Source: G963662675 sp963662675
Lineage (GTDB): Bacteria > Bacteroidota > Bacteroidia > Bacteroidales > Prolixibacteraceae
Length of the DNA stretch: 64,000 nucleotides
Direction: 5' to 3'
NCBI GenBank assembly: GCA_963662675.2
Contig: CAXXHP010000002.1
Span: 186,001 to 250,000, forward strand
In this document: piece by piece, positions 35,997 to 44,851 of the stretch
How positions within the stretch are numbered: position 1 is the stretch's first letter
Layout of the letters: every line of letters starts with the position of its first letter
Notes under the pieces: model-generated
Told to the model about the DNA's origin: nothing
What the model saw: only the letters and a program-made list of their open reading frames with translations
The model's database searches: none
Translations under genes and position numbers: made by a program

Positions 35997-38030
35997 TTAT
36001 TTCACTTCGGATCCATTGTTAACAGCTGTTTCCGGAGAAACAAACTTCAACGATCCATCAGCATCTTCAGCCATCAAAATCATGCCTTGCGACATAATTC
36101 CTTTTAGCTTCCGTGGTTCAAGGTTTACAAGAATGGATACTTGCTTTCCAATGATTTCTTCCGGTTTGTAATATTCCGCAATCCCCGAAACAACTGTGCG
36201 TTGATCAATTCCAGTGTCTACTATCAGTTTCATCAGCTTCTTGGTCTTAGCAACTTTTTCAGCTTCCAGAATAGTTCCTGTGCGTATGTCCATTTTCATG
36301 AATTCATCAAATGTACAGTTTTCTTTGGCTGGTGTCGCTTTAACTTCAGCTGCTTCGTTGGCTTTTTTAGTATCCAATAATTTTTGTACCTGAGCTTCAA
36401 TGGCGCTGTCCTCAATTTTTTCGAACAACAGTTCCGGTTGGTTGGTCATGTGTCCTGGCAGCAGTAGGTTGGTACGTCCCAATTCGCTCCAATCAAGTTT
36501 CTCAAAATTGATAAAGCCACGCAATTTTTCCATGCTAAATGGCAAGAAAGGTTCAAGTATAATTGTTAGATTGGCCGTAATTTGCAAACAGATATTCATT
36601 ACAGTTTTTACGCGTTCCGGATCTGTTTTTATTACTTTCCAAGGTTCTTCATCAGCCAAGTATTTGTTACCCAAACGAGCCAGATCCATTGCAAGCTTCA
36701 ACGCTTCACGGAAACGATAGCTATTTAAGCTTTTTTCAACGTCAAGCTTTAGTCGACCAATTTCTTCCAATGTTTGTTGGTCAACCGTATTTAATTCTCC
36801 AAGTGCAGGAACTTCGCCTTCATAATATTTTTGAGTAAGCACCAATGCACGGTTTACAAAGTTTCCAAGTACGGCAACCAGTTCATTGTTGTTACGTGCC
36901 TGAAAATCTTTCCATGTAAAATCGTTGTCTTTGGTTTCAGGTGCGTTGGCTGTCAATGTGTATTTCAACACATCTTCCTTGCCCGGAAATTCTTCCAGAT
37001 ATTCGTGCAACCAAACTGCCCAGTTGCGTGAAGTGGAAATTTTATCCCCCTCTAAATTAAGGAACTCATTAGCCGGAACATTTTCGGGCAAATTATAACT
37101 TCCTTCAGCTTTCAACATGGCCGGAAAAATGATGCAGTGGAACACAATGTTGTCTTTACCAATGAAATGCAACATTTTCGTTTCCGGATCTTTCCAGTAT
37201 TTTTCCCATTCTGGAGTTAATTCTTTAGTAGCAGAAATATAGCCGATTGGTGCATCAAACCATACGTATAGCACTTTGCCGTCTGCTCCATCAACAGGAA
37301 CAGGAACGCCCCAGTTTAGGTCTCGGGTTACGGCACGGGCTTGCAATCCACTGTCAATCCAGCTTTTACATTGTCCGTAAACGTTCGGTTTCCATTCCTT
37401 ATGGCCTTCTAAAATCCATTTTTTTAACCAAGGTTCGTATTGGTCAAGTGGTAAATACCAGTGTTTTGTTTCCTTTAATACAGGTGTATTTCCACTAATC
37501 ATCGATTTAGCATTGATCAGTTCTGTCGGGCTAAGAGAAGTACCGCAGCTTTCACATTGGTCACCATAAGCATTCTCAAATCCACATTTCGGACAAGTAC
37601 CTGTTATGTAACGGTCAGCCAAAAACTGGTTATTTTCTTCGTCATAATATTGTTCTGTGGTTTGCTCTACAAATTTGCCGTCATCGTATAACTTCTTGAA
37701 AAATTCCGAAGCCGTTTCGTGATGAACTTGGGCACTTGTGCGTGAATAAACATCAAACGATATTCCGAAACGAGAAAAGGCATCTTTAATAATGCCATGG
37801 TATTTATCAACAATATCTTGAGGTGTAACACCTTCGTTTTTAGCTTTTAGGGTGATCGGAACTCCATGTTCATCCGATCCTCCGATAAACAGCACATCTT
37901 CATTTTTCATGCGGAGGTAGCGCGCATAAATATCAGCTGGAACATAAACTCCGGCCAGATGTCCGATGTGAACAGGGCCATTGGCATACGGCAGAGCCGA
38001 AGTAATTAAAGTACGTTTAAAATCAGTCAT
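35997..38030 (-). CDS. metG: Methionyl-tRNA synthetase
   Basis: Class I synthetase of 677 residues charging tRNA-Met. Motifs: the HIGH signature PVHIGHLAG, zinc-knuckle cysteines CPKCGFENAYGDQCESCG, the KMSKS-equivalent GDKISTSR, the anticodon-binding helical domain, and a C-terminal OB-fold tRNA-binding domain (about 570-677, with DIRTGTILEAEKV and ILVNLEPRKLKGIMSQGM) used for dimerisation. The length is usual for the phylum. A TATCTTTG box on the minus strand lies 25 bp upstream, and a terminator hairpin is found beyond the stop. Confidence 0.97.
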   Translation of the reverse strand: MTDFKRTLITSALPYANGPVHIGHLAGVYVPADIYARYLRMKNEDVLFIGGSDEHGVPITLKAKNEGVTPQDIVDKYHGIIKDAFSRFGISFDVYSRTSAQVHHETASEFFKKLYDDGKFVEQTTEQYYDEENNQFLADRYITGTCPKCGFENAYGDQCESCGTSLSPTELINAKSMISGNTPVLKETKHWYLPLDQYEPWLKKWILEGHKEWKPNVYGQCKSWIDSGLQARAVTRDLNWGVPVPVDGADGKVLYVWFDAPIGYISATKELTPEWEKYWKDPETKMLHFIGKDNIVFHCIIFPAMLKAEGSYNLPENVPANEFLNLEGDKISTSRNWAVWLHEYLEEFPGKEDVLKYTLTANAPETKDNDFTWKDFQARNNNELVAVLGNFVNRALVLTQKYYEGEVPALGELNTVDQQTLEEIGRLKLDVEKSLNSYRFREALKLAMDLARLGNKYLADEEPWKVIKTDPERVKTVMNICLQITANLTIILEPFLPFSMEKLRGFINFEKLDWSELGRTNLLLPGHMTNQPELLFEKIEDSAIEAQVQKLLDTKKANEAAEVKATPAKENCTFDEFMKMDIRTGTILEAEKVAKTKKLMKLIVDTGIDQRTVVSGIAEYYKPEEIIGKQVSILVNLEPRKLKGIMSQGMILMAEDADGSLKFVSPETAVNNGSEVK

Positions 38031-38054
38031 TGCATGAAAATTATTAGAAGGCTA

Positions 38055-38062
38055 CAAAGATA
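38055..38062 (-). promoter_or_regulatory. Bacteroidota -7 box for metG
   Basis: Minus-strand TATCTTTG, 25 bp upstream of the metG ATG; fits TAnnTTTG. Confidence 0.5.
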
Positions 38063-38150
38063 AACGAAATTTCGGCTTCGAAGAAAAAAGGAGAAGGTTC
38101 TAAAGTTAAAGGAACTGAAAAACTTAACGATAAGGTACTCCCCAATTCTG

Positions 38151-40349
38151 TTACAACATTAACAAGCCATTTTCTCTTAGGTTTTTCATGGCAGTGCTGT
38201 TCCAAAATAAGACAAAATCGCCATTGGTTTCCTGATCAAAGCTTTTTTCAAGATCACTGAAAGTGTTTGAATTTGTCTTGTTTATCGAAAGTTCAGGTAT
38301 TTGATTAAAGAGCCATTTCCCTTCATCTTGTTTCAGATGAATGACTATGTCTTTTGTTTTGTTGGTGAAAGTCAACTCAGCCATTTCGAAGGTTTTGCTC
38401 TTTTTCTTTTTGGTGTAATAGTTGACTGATGGTTTTCCTCCTAACCAATAAATAATGGCGGAAGGACTTGCCGGTTCGTATTTCTGCGAATTTATAGCAT
38501 CGCGAATAAAATTTTTATCTACTGTTGTGCGAGCCACTTTAAAATTGAACCAATCCTGCAGAGGTAAATCAAAACCAATATCGTGCATATAATTGAAGAG
38601 AGACGTTTTAAGTCCTTCGCTAAAAAGCTCGTGGTCACAGCCAGTTGGGTCAATGTGTACCAGATCATTGTTGGCAAATGTACCTGTTTCATTAGACTTT
38701 CGTTTGACCTTAAATTTTTCAGGTTGGAGACCAATAGGACTGTGAGCGGTCATGGCAAATTGATGCCAAAAGCCGGATTGTACAATTCCAGCTTCGAACA
38801 ATTGGCGTACAACTTCCAGCGAATCGATTGTTTCCTGAGCCGTCTGGGTTGGAAATCCATACATCAGATAAGCATGAACCATGATTCCTGCCCGGGTGAA
38901 ATTGTCAGTTACCTTTGCCACTTTTAACAAACTTACCCCTTTGTTAATTAAGCCAAGTAAGCGATCGGATGCAACTTCCAAACCTCCTGAAATAGCGATA
39001 CAACCCGATTCTTTTAATAAAACGCATAAATCGTAGCTAAAGCTTTTTTCAAAACGAATGTTTGTCCACCAAACAACGGTAAGTTTTCTTCGGATGATTT
39101 CAAGAGCCAGTGCTTTCATCAATGCCGGAGGTGCTGCTTCATCAACAAAATGGAACCCGATTTGACCTGTTTGCTGAATGATTTTTTCTATGCGGTCGCA
39201 CAATTGGTTCACACTACTAGGTTCGTAGCGTTTAATGTAATCCAGAGACGTATCACAAAACGTGCATCGTCCCCAGTAACAGCCATGTGCCAGTGTTAAT
39301 TTGTTCCATCGTCCGTCACTCCAAAGGCGGTGCATTGGATTTACAATTTCAATGACTGAGAGGTATTTATTGAGAAAAAGATCAGAATAGTCTGGAGCTC
39401 CGACATCCGACTGATAGATGTCATTTTCACTTGCGCCATCTTGATAAATGACCTTCCCGTTCTCGCAAGTAAATGTTCTTTTTAAATGAGAAAGCTCTCG
39501 TTTCCCATCTAAGTGTTCGAGCAGTAAAAGTAGTGGAGCTTCGCCATCATCTAGTGTAATAAAGTCAAGGTAATCGAAAACACGTGGATCGGATAATGAC
39601 CGAAGTTCAGTGTTGGGAAAACCGCCGCCCATTACAATTTTTATATCCGGATAATGTTTTTTCAGCCATTGGCCACACTTCAACCCGCTGTATAAATTCC
39701 CCGGGAAAGGGATAGATAGGGCAACCACAGTTGGTTGGTACAACTCAATTTTTTGTTGAAGGAGTTTTAATAATATATTATCGATGAAGTTGTTTGGAGC
39801 AGTAAGTGTGCTGTTAAGTTCGTCAAAGGAATTGGCTGAACGTCCCAGGCGTTCAGCATAACGGCTAAACCCAAAATGGGGATCAACAGCTTCAATAATC
39901 AGATCAGAAAGATCTTCAAGGTATAACGTTGTTAAATGTTTGGCTTTGTCCTGAATTCCCATCGTACCAAATGCCCAGTCTAAATATTCAGTTTGTTCAA
40001 AACGAGAGGCTTCGGGCAAATAGGTTCGTTCGCAGATGACATGTGCCAAGGTGGTATTCTTTTCTTGAAGGAAAGAAATTACCTGATCGATAGTGCGGAT
40101 ATAATCGTCACGCAGAGTGAATATTCGCTGGCTGTTCGCTGACAACTTGGACTTCTCGTCTTCAATTTTCTGAAAAAGCGACAGAAGGCCACCGGAGGAA
40201 AAAAGAGACAAAATCACTTCGATACCTAAATCACATTGATTGGATTCAATGGCGTGAGTATTTAGAAAGCCTTTTAAATAGGCCGTTGCAGGGTATGGCG
40301 TATTTAACTGGGTAAATGGAGGGGTAATGAAAAGTATTTTCTGGATCAC
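38151..40349 (-). CDS. B12-binding-domain radical SAM protein of unknown substrate
   Basis: About 732 residues. The N-terminal half contains a Rossmann-like region (PTVVALSIPFPGNLYSGL, IKIVMGGGFPN, ITLDDGEAPLLLLLEHL) of the cobalamin-binding type. The radical SAM core has the cluster motif CYWGRCTFC and downstream strands such as HFVDEAAPP, ISGGLEVASDRLL and YLMYGFP. The C-terminal 170 residues are not a fold I recognise. Start: the longest frame begins at 40412, but the segment before GTG 40349 looks like untranslated AT-rich sequence, whereas VIQKILFITPPFTQLNTPYP resembles family N-termini. It is a monocistronic minus-strand gene. Family members do diverse methylations and ring contractions; no substrate can be assigned. 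Confidence 0.85.
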   Translation of the reverse strand: MIQKILFITPPFTQLNTPYPATAYLKGFLNTHAIESNQCDLGIEVILSLFSSGGLLSLFQKIEDEKSKLSANSQRIFTLRDDYIRTIDQVISFLQEKNTTLAHVICERTYLPEASRFEQTEYLDWAFGTMGIQDKAKHLTTLYLEDLSDLIIEAVDPHFGFSRYAERLGRSANSFDELNSTLTAPNNFIDNILLKLLQQKIELYQPTVVALSIPFPGNLYSGLKCGQWLKKHYPDIKIVMGGGFPNTELRSLSDPRVFDYLDFITLDDGEAPLLLLLEHLDGKRELSHLKRTFTCENGKVIYQDGASENDIYQSDVGAPDYSDLFLNKYLSVIEIVNPMHRLWSDGRWNKLTLAHGCYWGRCTFCDTSLDYIKRYEPSSVNQLCDRIEKIIQQTGQIGFHFVDEAAPPALMKALALEIIRRKLTVVWWTNIRFEKSFSYDLCVLLKESGCIAISGGLEVASDRLLGLINKGVSLLKVAKVTDNFTRAGIMVHAYLMYGFPTQTAQETIDSLEVVRQLFEAGIVQSGFWHQFAMTAHSPIGLQPEKFKVKRKSNETGTFANNDLVHIDPTGCDHELFSEGLKTSLFNYMHDIGFDLPLQDWFNFKVARTTVDKNFIRDAINSQKYEPASPSAIIYWLGGKPSVNYYTKKKKSKTFEMAELTFTNKTKDIVIHLKQDEGKWLFNQIPELSINKTNSNTFSDLEKSFDQETNGDFVLFWNSTAMKNLRENGLLML

Positions 40350-40432
40350 AGTATAATTTTTTACTTTCAGTAAAAGTAATATAAAGCCTGAAATGATTTG
40401 ATATCGAATCAAGCCTAAGATTTTCAGCTAGC

Positions 40433-40455
40433 ATCTTTGAGTAATGCTCAAAGAT
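40433..40455. repeat. Perfect inverted repeat between the radical SAM gene and mscL
   Basis: ATCTTTGAG and CTCAAAGAT, 9-bp arms around TAATG, in the divergent promoter region. Each arm carries a near -7 box (CTTTG), so it could be an operator, or be coincidental. Confidence 0.5.
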
Positions 40456-40558
40456 TTAAAAGGGATCAATGAAAGTAAACAGTATGATGTTTTTATTTTT
40501 TAAAAACCTTTTTCTGTTGTAATTTGTTGTTATGTAATCATTTATAAAACATAGACTT

Positions 40559-40975
40559 ATGAGTTTAGCTAAAGAATTTAAAGCGTTTGCTATGCGCGGC
40601 AATGTTATTGACATGGCCGTAGGTATTATCATTGGTGGGGCTTTCGGTAAAATTATTGCCTCTTTTGTAAACGACGTTCTAATGCCTCCAATTGGGATGC
40701 TCCTCGGAGGAGTTGACTTCAAGGAATTACAGATTGTTCTGCGTGAAGATGCCCTAAATGCTGCCGGAGAAGTGGTAACTAAAGGTGCTACAATTCTTTA
40801 TGGTAATTTCATTCAAACTGCTGTTGATTTTATCATTATTGCATTTGTAATTTTCATGATGATTAAAGGCATGAATAATATGAAGAAAAAGGAAGAAGCT
40901 GCACCAGCTCCACCTCCAGCTCCATCAAAAGAAGAAACGCTGCTTGGCGAAATTCGAGATTTATTGAAAAAATAG
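40559..40975 (+). CDS. mscL: Large-conductance mechanosensitive channel MscL
   Basis: A 138-residue inner-membrane channel that opens under membrane tension on osmotic downshock. The N-terminal amphipathic helix (KEFKAFAMRGNVIDMAVG), TM1 with GIIIGGAFGKIIASFVNDVLMPPIG, TM2 (about 82-105) and a charged C-terminal helix (EETLLGEIRDLLKK) are all as in MscL. A proline/alanine-rich linker (APAPPPAPS) precedes the last helix. It is monocistronic and ends at a strong bidirectional terminator. Confidence 0.97.
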   Translation: MSLAKEFKAFAMRGNVIDMAVGIIIGGAFGKIIASFVNDVLMPPIGMLLGGVDFKELQIVLREDALNAAGEVVTKGATILYGNFIQTAVDFIIIAFVIFMMIKGMNNMKKKEEAAPAPPPAPSKEETLLGEIRDLLKK

Positions 40976-40999
40976 ACTTTGCTGCTAAGTTCTTGTAAT

Positions 41000-41040
41000 A
41001 ATATTTAGGCATCCACTAATCAGATGGATGCCTAAATATT
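41000..41040. terminator. Bidirectional terminator between mscL and the LytTR gene
   Basis: Perfect 16-bp arms (41000-41015 and 41025-41040; AATATTTAGGCATCCA type) around a 9-nt loop, with AT-rich flanks. Serves mscL (plus) and probably the convergent LytTR regulator gene (minus). Confidence 0.88.
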
Positions 41041-41101
41041 ATTTCTGTTTCAGGATATGGTTTTTTTAGAAGATAGAATTCTTGTACTTTTTTCTTAATT
41101 G

Positions 41102-41818
41102 CTAAACTCGTTCTAATTTCTCTAGCACCTCTTTTTTGTAGCTTCGGCTAATCGGAATTTGGTTTTTATTGATTTCAATGTACTCGTTAGTAAAGGAATC
41201 TATTTTTGGTTTCGAAACAATGAAAGAGCGATGGGTACGTATAAACTCTTTTTGTGGCAACTTGGATTGAATATTGGCAATGGTTTCGCGTGTAATAACT
41301 GTCTTGTTTGCCAGGTGTATTTTTATGTAATCGCTTAAGCTCTCCACAAAAAGGATATCGGAGAAGCCTATTTTAATCATTTTTCGATCTGACCGAACAA
41401 AGAAATAGTCATTTCTCTCTGGTGTAATTGCCACCGGCTCACTGCTTTTCACCCAAGAATTTTCATCCAGATATTTATTAATTCCTTGCAATAGGCGTTC
41501 GAAGGAAATGGGTTTTAGTAGATAGTCAACTGCCTGTAAATCGAACCCATTCACAGCATATTCGCGGTATGCAGTAGTAAATATTATTTTTATGTTTTTG
41601 TTAATCGATTTTGCAAACGACAATCCGGATATTTCGGGCATGTTGATATCTAAAAAGATCAGGTCTATCTGTTCAGTATTGATTACATTAAAAGCTTCAA
41701 TGGCGTTTTTGCAACTACCTACTATTTTTATGGCGTTTATTTTTGATAAATGACTTTCCAGAATTTCGCGAGCCACTGGTTCATCATCAACGATAATGCA
41801 TGGTATTTTTTCAGTCAT
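41102..41818 (-). CDS. LytTR-family response regulator
   Basis: A 238-residue regulator: an N-terminal receiver domain (1-125, acidic D11/D12, phosphoacceptor D57 in FLDINMPEISG, FTTAY and LLKPIS) and a C-terminal LytTR DNA-binding domain (about 135-238, with FVESLSDYIKIH and FIRTHRSFIV). The start overlaps the end of the sensor kinase gene by 8 bp, so it forms a cognate two-component pair. Such LytS/LytR-like pairs are abundant in Bacteroidota and their targets cannot be predicted from sequence; no LytTR-type tandem site was recognised nearby. Confidence 0.94.
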   Translation of the reverse strand: MTEKIPCIIVDDEPVAREILESHLSKINAIKIVGSCKNAIEAFNVINTEQIDLIFLDINMPEISGLSFAKSINKNIKIIFTTAYREYAVNGFDLQAVDYLLKPISFERLLQGINKYLDENSWVKSSEPVAITPERNDYFFVRSDRKMIKIGFSDILFVESLSDYIKIHLANKTVITRETIANIQSKLPQKEFIRTHRSFIVSKPKIDSFTNEYIEINKNQIPISRSYKKEVLEKLERV

Positions 41819-42881
41819 TTTTTGTAGTGTTTAAATTTGAAATTGTCAGATTAACTATAAACCATTTCTCCGTTTCTTTAATGATTAGTTTGTGGTTGTC
41901 TTTATAATGTAACTGAAGTCTTTTGCGAATGTTTTCAAGCCCAATACCTTTTTCTTTATTGTTGGCATCATCGTTCATGAATGAGTTTTTAATTGAAAAG
42001 TTCAAGTGGTTTTCACTAACTGATACCTTGATCTCAATCCGTAAAAAACCTTCTTTTAGCGTTCCGTGTTTAAACGCATTTTCAACAAAAGGAATTAACA
42101 ACATGGGGGCAATCTGCATTTCTTCTTTGATTTCGCTTGACACAAAAATAACTTTCAGCGTATCCTGAAAACGTATTTTTTCGAGTTCAACGTATTCTTT
42201 AATATGGAGAATTTCCTCTCTTAAACTCACTTTAGGTTTGTTTACCTGATATAAAATATAGTCGAGCAGGTTCGACAGTTTAATTATAATCTCTGGTGTT
42301 TGTGTGGATTGTTTTAAGGCAAAACCATATATGGTATTTAGTGTGTTAAACAAAAAATGAGGGTGAATCTGCATTTTCAGGTAATGTAGTTCCTGCTCTT
42401 TTAGTTGAAGGCTGGTTGCTAGTATTTTATTCTCTAGCTCTTTGTTGCGCGATAACGTTTTAAAGTTGTGATTAAGTAGCTTGACAAAACTTACTAATCC
42501 AACAACCAGAACAACCAACACGAGAACAAACGTAAAATTCTTACTCATAGGTGGCATGTTGGCGATGTTAAAATTCAATAGAAAGTACAAACATCCGTAG
42601 AGTAATAAAACAATTTCATAGCAGGTAATAACTAAAAGATAAAAACTATATAGTCCGAATTGGTAGTATTTTTTTGTTAGCAGGTATTTCGGAATCAAGG
42701 AGTAAATCATGAAATAAGTCACACCAATAGTGAGTGGTAGTAACAGGCTCGAAAACCAAAGAATATAGGTCGTATTGTCATTATTGTAACTAAAAAAGTA
42801 AACGAAGAAAAACCAAACTGAAATCCACAGTAGAATGTGGATAAGAAAAGATCTGGTTTTTGTCATTCGAGCAATATTCAT
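41811..42881 (-). CDS. LytS-type sensor histidine kinase
   Basis: A 356-residue membrane kinase with four hydrophobic segments in residues 10-135, no large extracytoplasmic sensor domain, a short coiled coil, and the His_kinase domain of the LytS/YehU group. The phosphoacceptor His lies in QIHPHFLFNTLN (about 171), and the ATPase domain has FVENAFKHG and GIGLENIRKRL. It pairs with the LytTR regulator encoded next, with which it overlaps by 8 bp. The signal probably acts within the membrane. Confidence 0.93.
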   Translation of the reverse strand: MNIARMTKTRSFLIHILLWISVWFFFVYFFSYNNDNTTYILWFSSLLLPLTIGVTYFMIYSLIPKYLLTKKYYQFGLYSFYLLVITCYEIVLLLYGCLYFLLNFNIANMPPMSKNFTFVLVLVVLVVGLVSFVKLLNHNFKTLSRNKELENKILATSLQLKEQELHYLKMQIHPHFLFNTLNTIYGFALKQSTQTPEIIIKLSNLLDYILYQVNKPKVSLREEILHIKEYVELEKIRFQDTLKVIFVSSEIKEEMQIAPMLLIPFVENAFKHGTLKEGFLRIEIKVSVSENHLNFSIKNSFMNDDANNKEKGIGLENIRKRLQLHYKDNHKLIIKETEKWFIVNLTISNLNTTKND

Positions 42882-43056
42882 ACTAACAATAGTACGGAAT
42901 TTCTTTTTATCGTTCGTTTGTTATCGGCCAACAACCAGTTTAACTCTTGTTATAGTATTTTTTGTCCTGAGTTTCATTATATATCTTTAAAACTGCAGAA
43001 AAGGGTCTTTGTTTGTTGGTCTGTCGCATATAAAATGATCGAAAATGAATAGTCGT

Positions 43057-43064
43057 TACATTTG
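43057..43064 (+). promoter_or_regulatory. Bacteroidota -7 box for the TolQ/ExbB-like gene
   Basis: TACATTTG fits TAnnTTTG and lies 27 bp before ATG 43092. Confidence 0.42.
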
Positions 43065-43091
43065 ATTATGTATTAAACTAAATTCTTAATC

Positions 43092-43472
43092 ATGGGTAAT
43101 CTAATTTATATCTTAAATGATGGTGGTATCTTAATTTCTTATCCAATTCTAATTTTGGTGATAGTTGTATTTGTTCTGTTTTTCAGAGCTATGTTAGGTA
43201 AAGCCGATTTCTCGAAAACAAAGTCTTTACTGGTTTCCATAGGGTGGTTTTGCCTTGTCTGGGGATATTTGGGCAGAACCATTGGTTTAATCAGAGCCTT
43301 TGATAAAATTCAGGCTGCGGGCGATATTAGTCCGAGCATGTTTGCCATTCATTTGAAAATGGCATTGGTTGGTCCATTAGTTGGTATCTTTGCTTTTCTT
43401 GTTGCTCGTTTGCTAATAATTATTTTGGTATCGGTGCAGAAGTCGAAGCAGAGTAAGCTTGAACTTGCGTAA
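43092..43472 (+). CDS. Small MotA/TolQ/ExbB-like membrane protein
   Basis: A 126-residue membrane protein with three hydrophobic segments (about 12-32, 48-66 and 88-112). The middle and last ones carry a G.LGRTIGLIRAFDKIQAAGDISPSMFA...KMALVGPLVGI pattern like the TolQ/ExbB/MotA proton-channel core (GL.GT..G...AF..I...G...P...A.GI..AL..T..GL). It is shorter than ExbB and no ExbD/TolR partner is adjacent, so it may work with a remote partner or be a related channel-like protein. It ends at an 18-bp palindromic terminator. Confidence 0.6.
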   Translation: MGNLIYILNDGGILISYPILILVIVVFVLFFRAMLGKADFSKTKSLLVSIGWFCLVWGYLGRTIGLIRAFDKIQAAGDISPSMFAIHLKMALVGPLVGIFAFLVARLLIIILVSVQKSKQSKLELA

Positions 43473-43476
43473 TTAT

Positions 43477-43521
43477 AAAACTAAGGATCTAATCTTTTAA
43501 AAGGATTAGATCCTTAGTTTT
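43477..43521. terminator. Bidirectional terminator
   Basis: Perfect 18-bp arms (43477-43494 and 43504-43521; left arm AAAACTAAGGATCTAATC) around a 9-nt loop, with A/T runs at the outer ends; it lies between convergent genes. Confidence 0.9.
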
Positions 43522-43544
43522 TACGAGTAATCCTTAAAAGTTAT

Positions 43545-44534
43545 TTACTCTTCACCATCCCAACCTGCTATTCGTGCCAGAATATACCACATAGCAAAAG
43601 CTTTTCTGTTTGCAGTAATATGTTGTGTGTTATGTGCACCATAGGTAACCGAACCGCCGGGTGAAGATTTGTTTTCGTAATAATTATCACCAACAGCTCC
43701 ATTGCTTTGCCAGTCTGCGTAAAAGTTTCCACCAGTTGATGAATTACCATCATCGCCGGCATCCTCCCAATAGTTACCTTCCAGATCGTGGGTATCAATT
43801 CCATAATAATCTAGGCAGTAATAGTTGTTTTCCCTGCAAAAATCAATAATCAAGTCAGCTTGATTTTTTGGTTTCCCATCACCTATGTTATTGTCTTTAT
43901 TGGCATGGCCGGTCATAAAAATGAATGTAACGGCATTCTCTCTCTGTCCATATCCCGTTCCTATTTTACTCCCTCCTTCGCCGTATTCATTAATTAGCGT
44001 TTGCATTCCGGGTAGGTAATTTGTTGCAACATCATGTCCGGCAATGTCGCACCAGCTCCACATAACTACATTAACTTCAGAATTGTCTGTATCATCAAGA
44101 TAATTTCGTGTTGCTTGAACAAAAGCCGTTTCATTTCGACTCAAATCAGAAGCATCAGTACCAGAAGCAGCATACGAAGCCATGGCGTAATCTCGGAAAT
44201 CGAGCCTATCAGTTTGTGGGTTGTTGTTCGTTATAGCAAACTTGCTGCTGTCTCCTTCCTTAAAATCAGGCAAGCCAAAAAGACCATATGCAACGTGCGT
44301 TCCATGAGAAGTATGTTGGTAAGCCACATGCAGATTGTTTCGGGCTGCATCGATGTATTCAACAGGAATGGCTCGTAATACACTTTCGAAAGCGATCGAA
44401 TCACCGGCTATGGTTGATGAAATGTTCGCATTTGTGCTTGGTTCAATTTCAGTATCGAATTCGTTCTTCTCGCACGATATCAATAATATGGTTGATGCTA
44501 AAAGGAATATGTAGTATTTTCTAATGAGTTTCAT
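43545..44534 (-). CDS. Uncharacterised exported lipoprotein with His/Asp-rich motifs
   Basis: A 329-residue lipoprotein (signal ending LLISCEKNE). I do not recognise the family with confidence. The mature protein has conserved-looking clusters HVAYQHTSHGTHV (about 70), MWSWCDIAGHD (about 160), TFIFMTGHAN (about 204), FYADWQSN and AHNTQHITANR, and glycines around them, spaced like active-site loops of an alpha/beta hydrolase such as the SGNH type; this is only a suggestion. It is monocistronic, convergent with the TolQ/ExbB-like gene, with no helpful neighbours. Confidence 0.7.
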   Translation of the reverse strand: MKLIRKYYIFLLASTILLISCEKNEFDTEIEPSTNANISSTIAGDSIAFESVLRAIPVEYIDAARNNLHVAYQHTSHGTHVAYGLFGLPDFKEGDSSKFAITNNNPQTDRLDFRDYAMASYAASGTDASDLSRNETAFVQATRNYLDDTDNSEVNVVMWSWCDIAGHDVATNYLPGMQTLINEYGEGGSKIGTGYGQRENAVTFIFMTGHANKDNNIGDGKPKNQADLIIDFCRENNYYCLDYYGIDTHDLEGNYWEDAGDDGNSSTGGNFYADWQSNGAVGDNYYENKSSPGGSVTYGAHNTQHITANRKAFAMWYILARIAGWDGEE

Positions 44535-44823
44535 ATTCAGAGTGTTAGGTTGGGGTTGATTTGCTTTTCAAACGAAATTGAATATAAAATATTGCATGTG
44601 TAACTGTTTGGGATTTAATTTAGTGGTCGTAAAAAAGGGTTAACTCCAATCGTAATTTTTAATAGTAAAGTCCTTACTTCGCCGCTAGGTGAAAAGTTTG
44701 GCCTACGGAGGTTTTGGATCAGAAAACAAGGGCGAAAATCAGGGATGGTACTGGGAAGCCATCCTGTTTGAGGAGGAACGACGAGTTGGATTGCGTGGTG
44801 TTTTCAATCCGTGGTTTTCTTTC

Positions 44824-44851
44824 AAAAGGTCAGTCAGCCTTGACTTTTTTT
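44824..44851 (+). terminator. Terminator-like hairpin heading repeat copy 2
   Basis: AAAAGGTCA (44824-44832) pairs with TGACTTTTT (44841-44849) with one G-T pair, 8-nt loop, then T residues. No plus-strand gene ends close upstream, so its role is unclear. Confidence 0.6.

Noticed and set aside
40246..40434. Minus-strand 62-codon frame at the start of the radical SAM gene
   Set aside because: Overlaps the radical SAM N-terminus in another frame and has no features.
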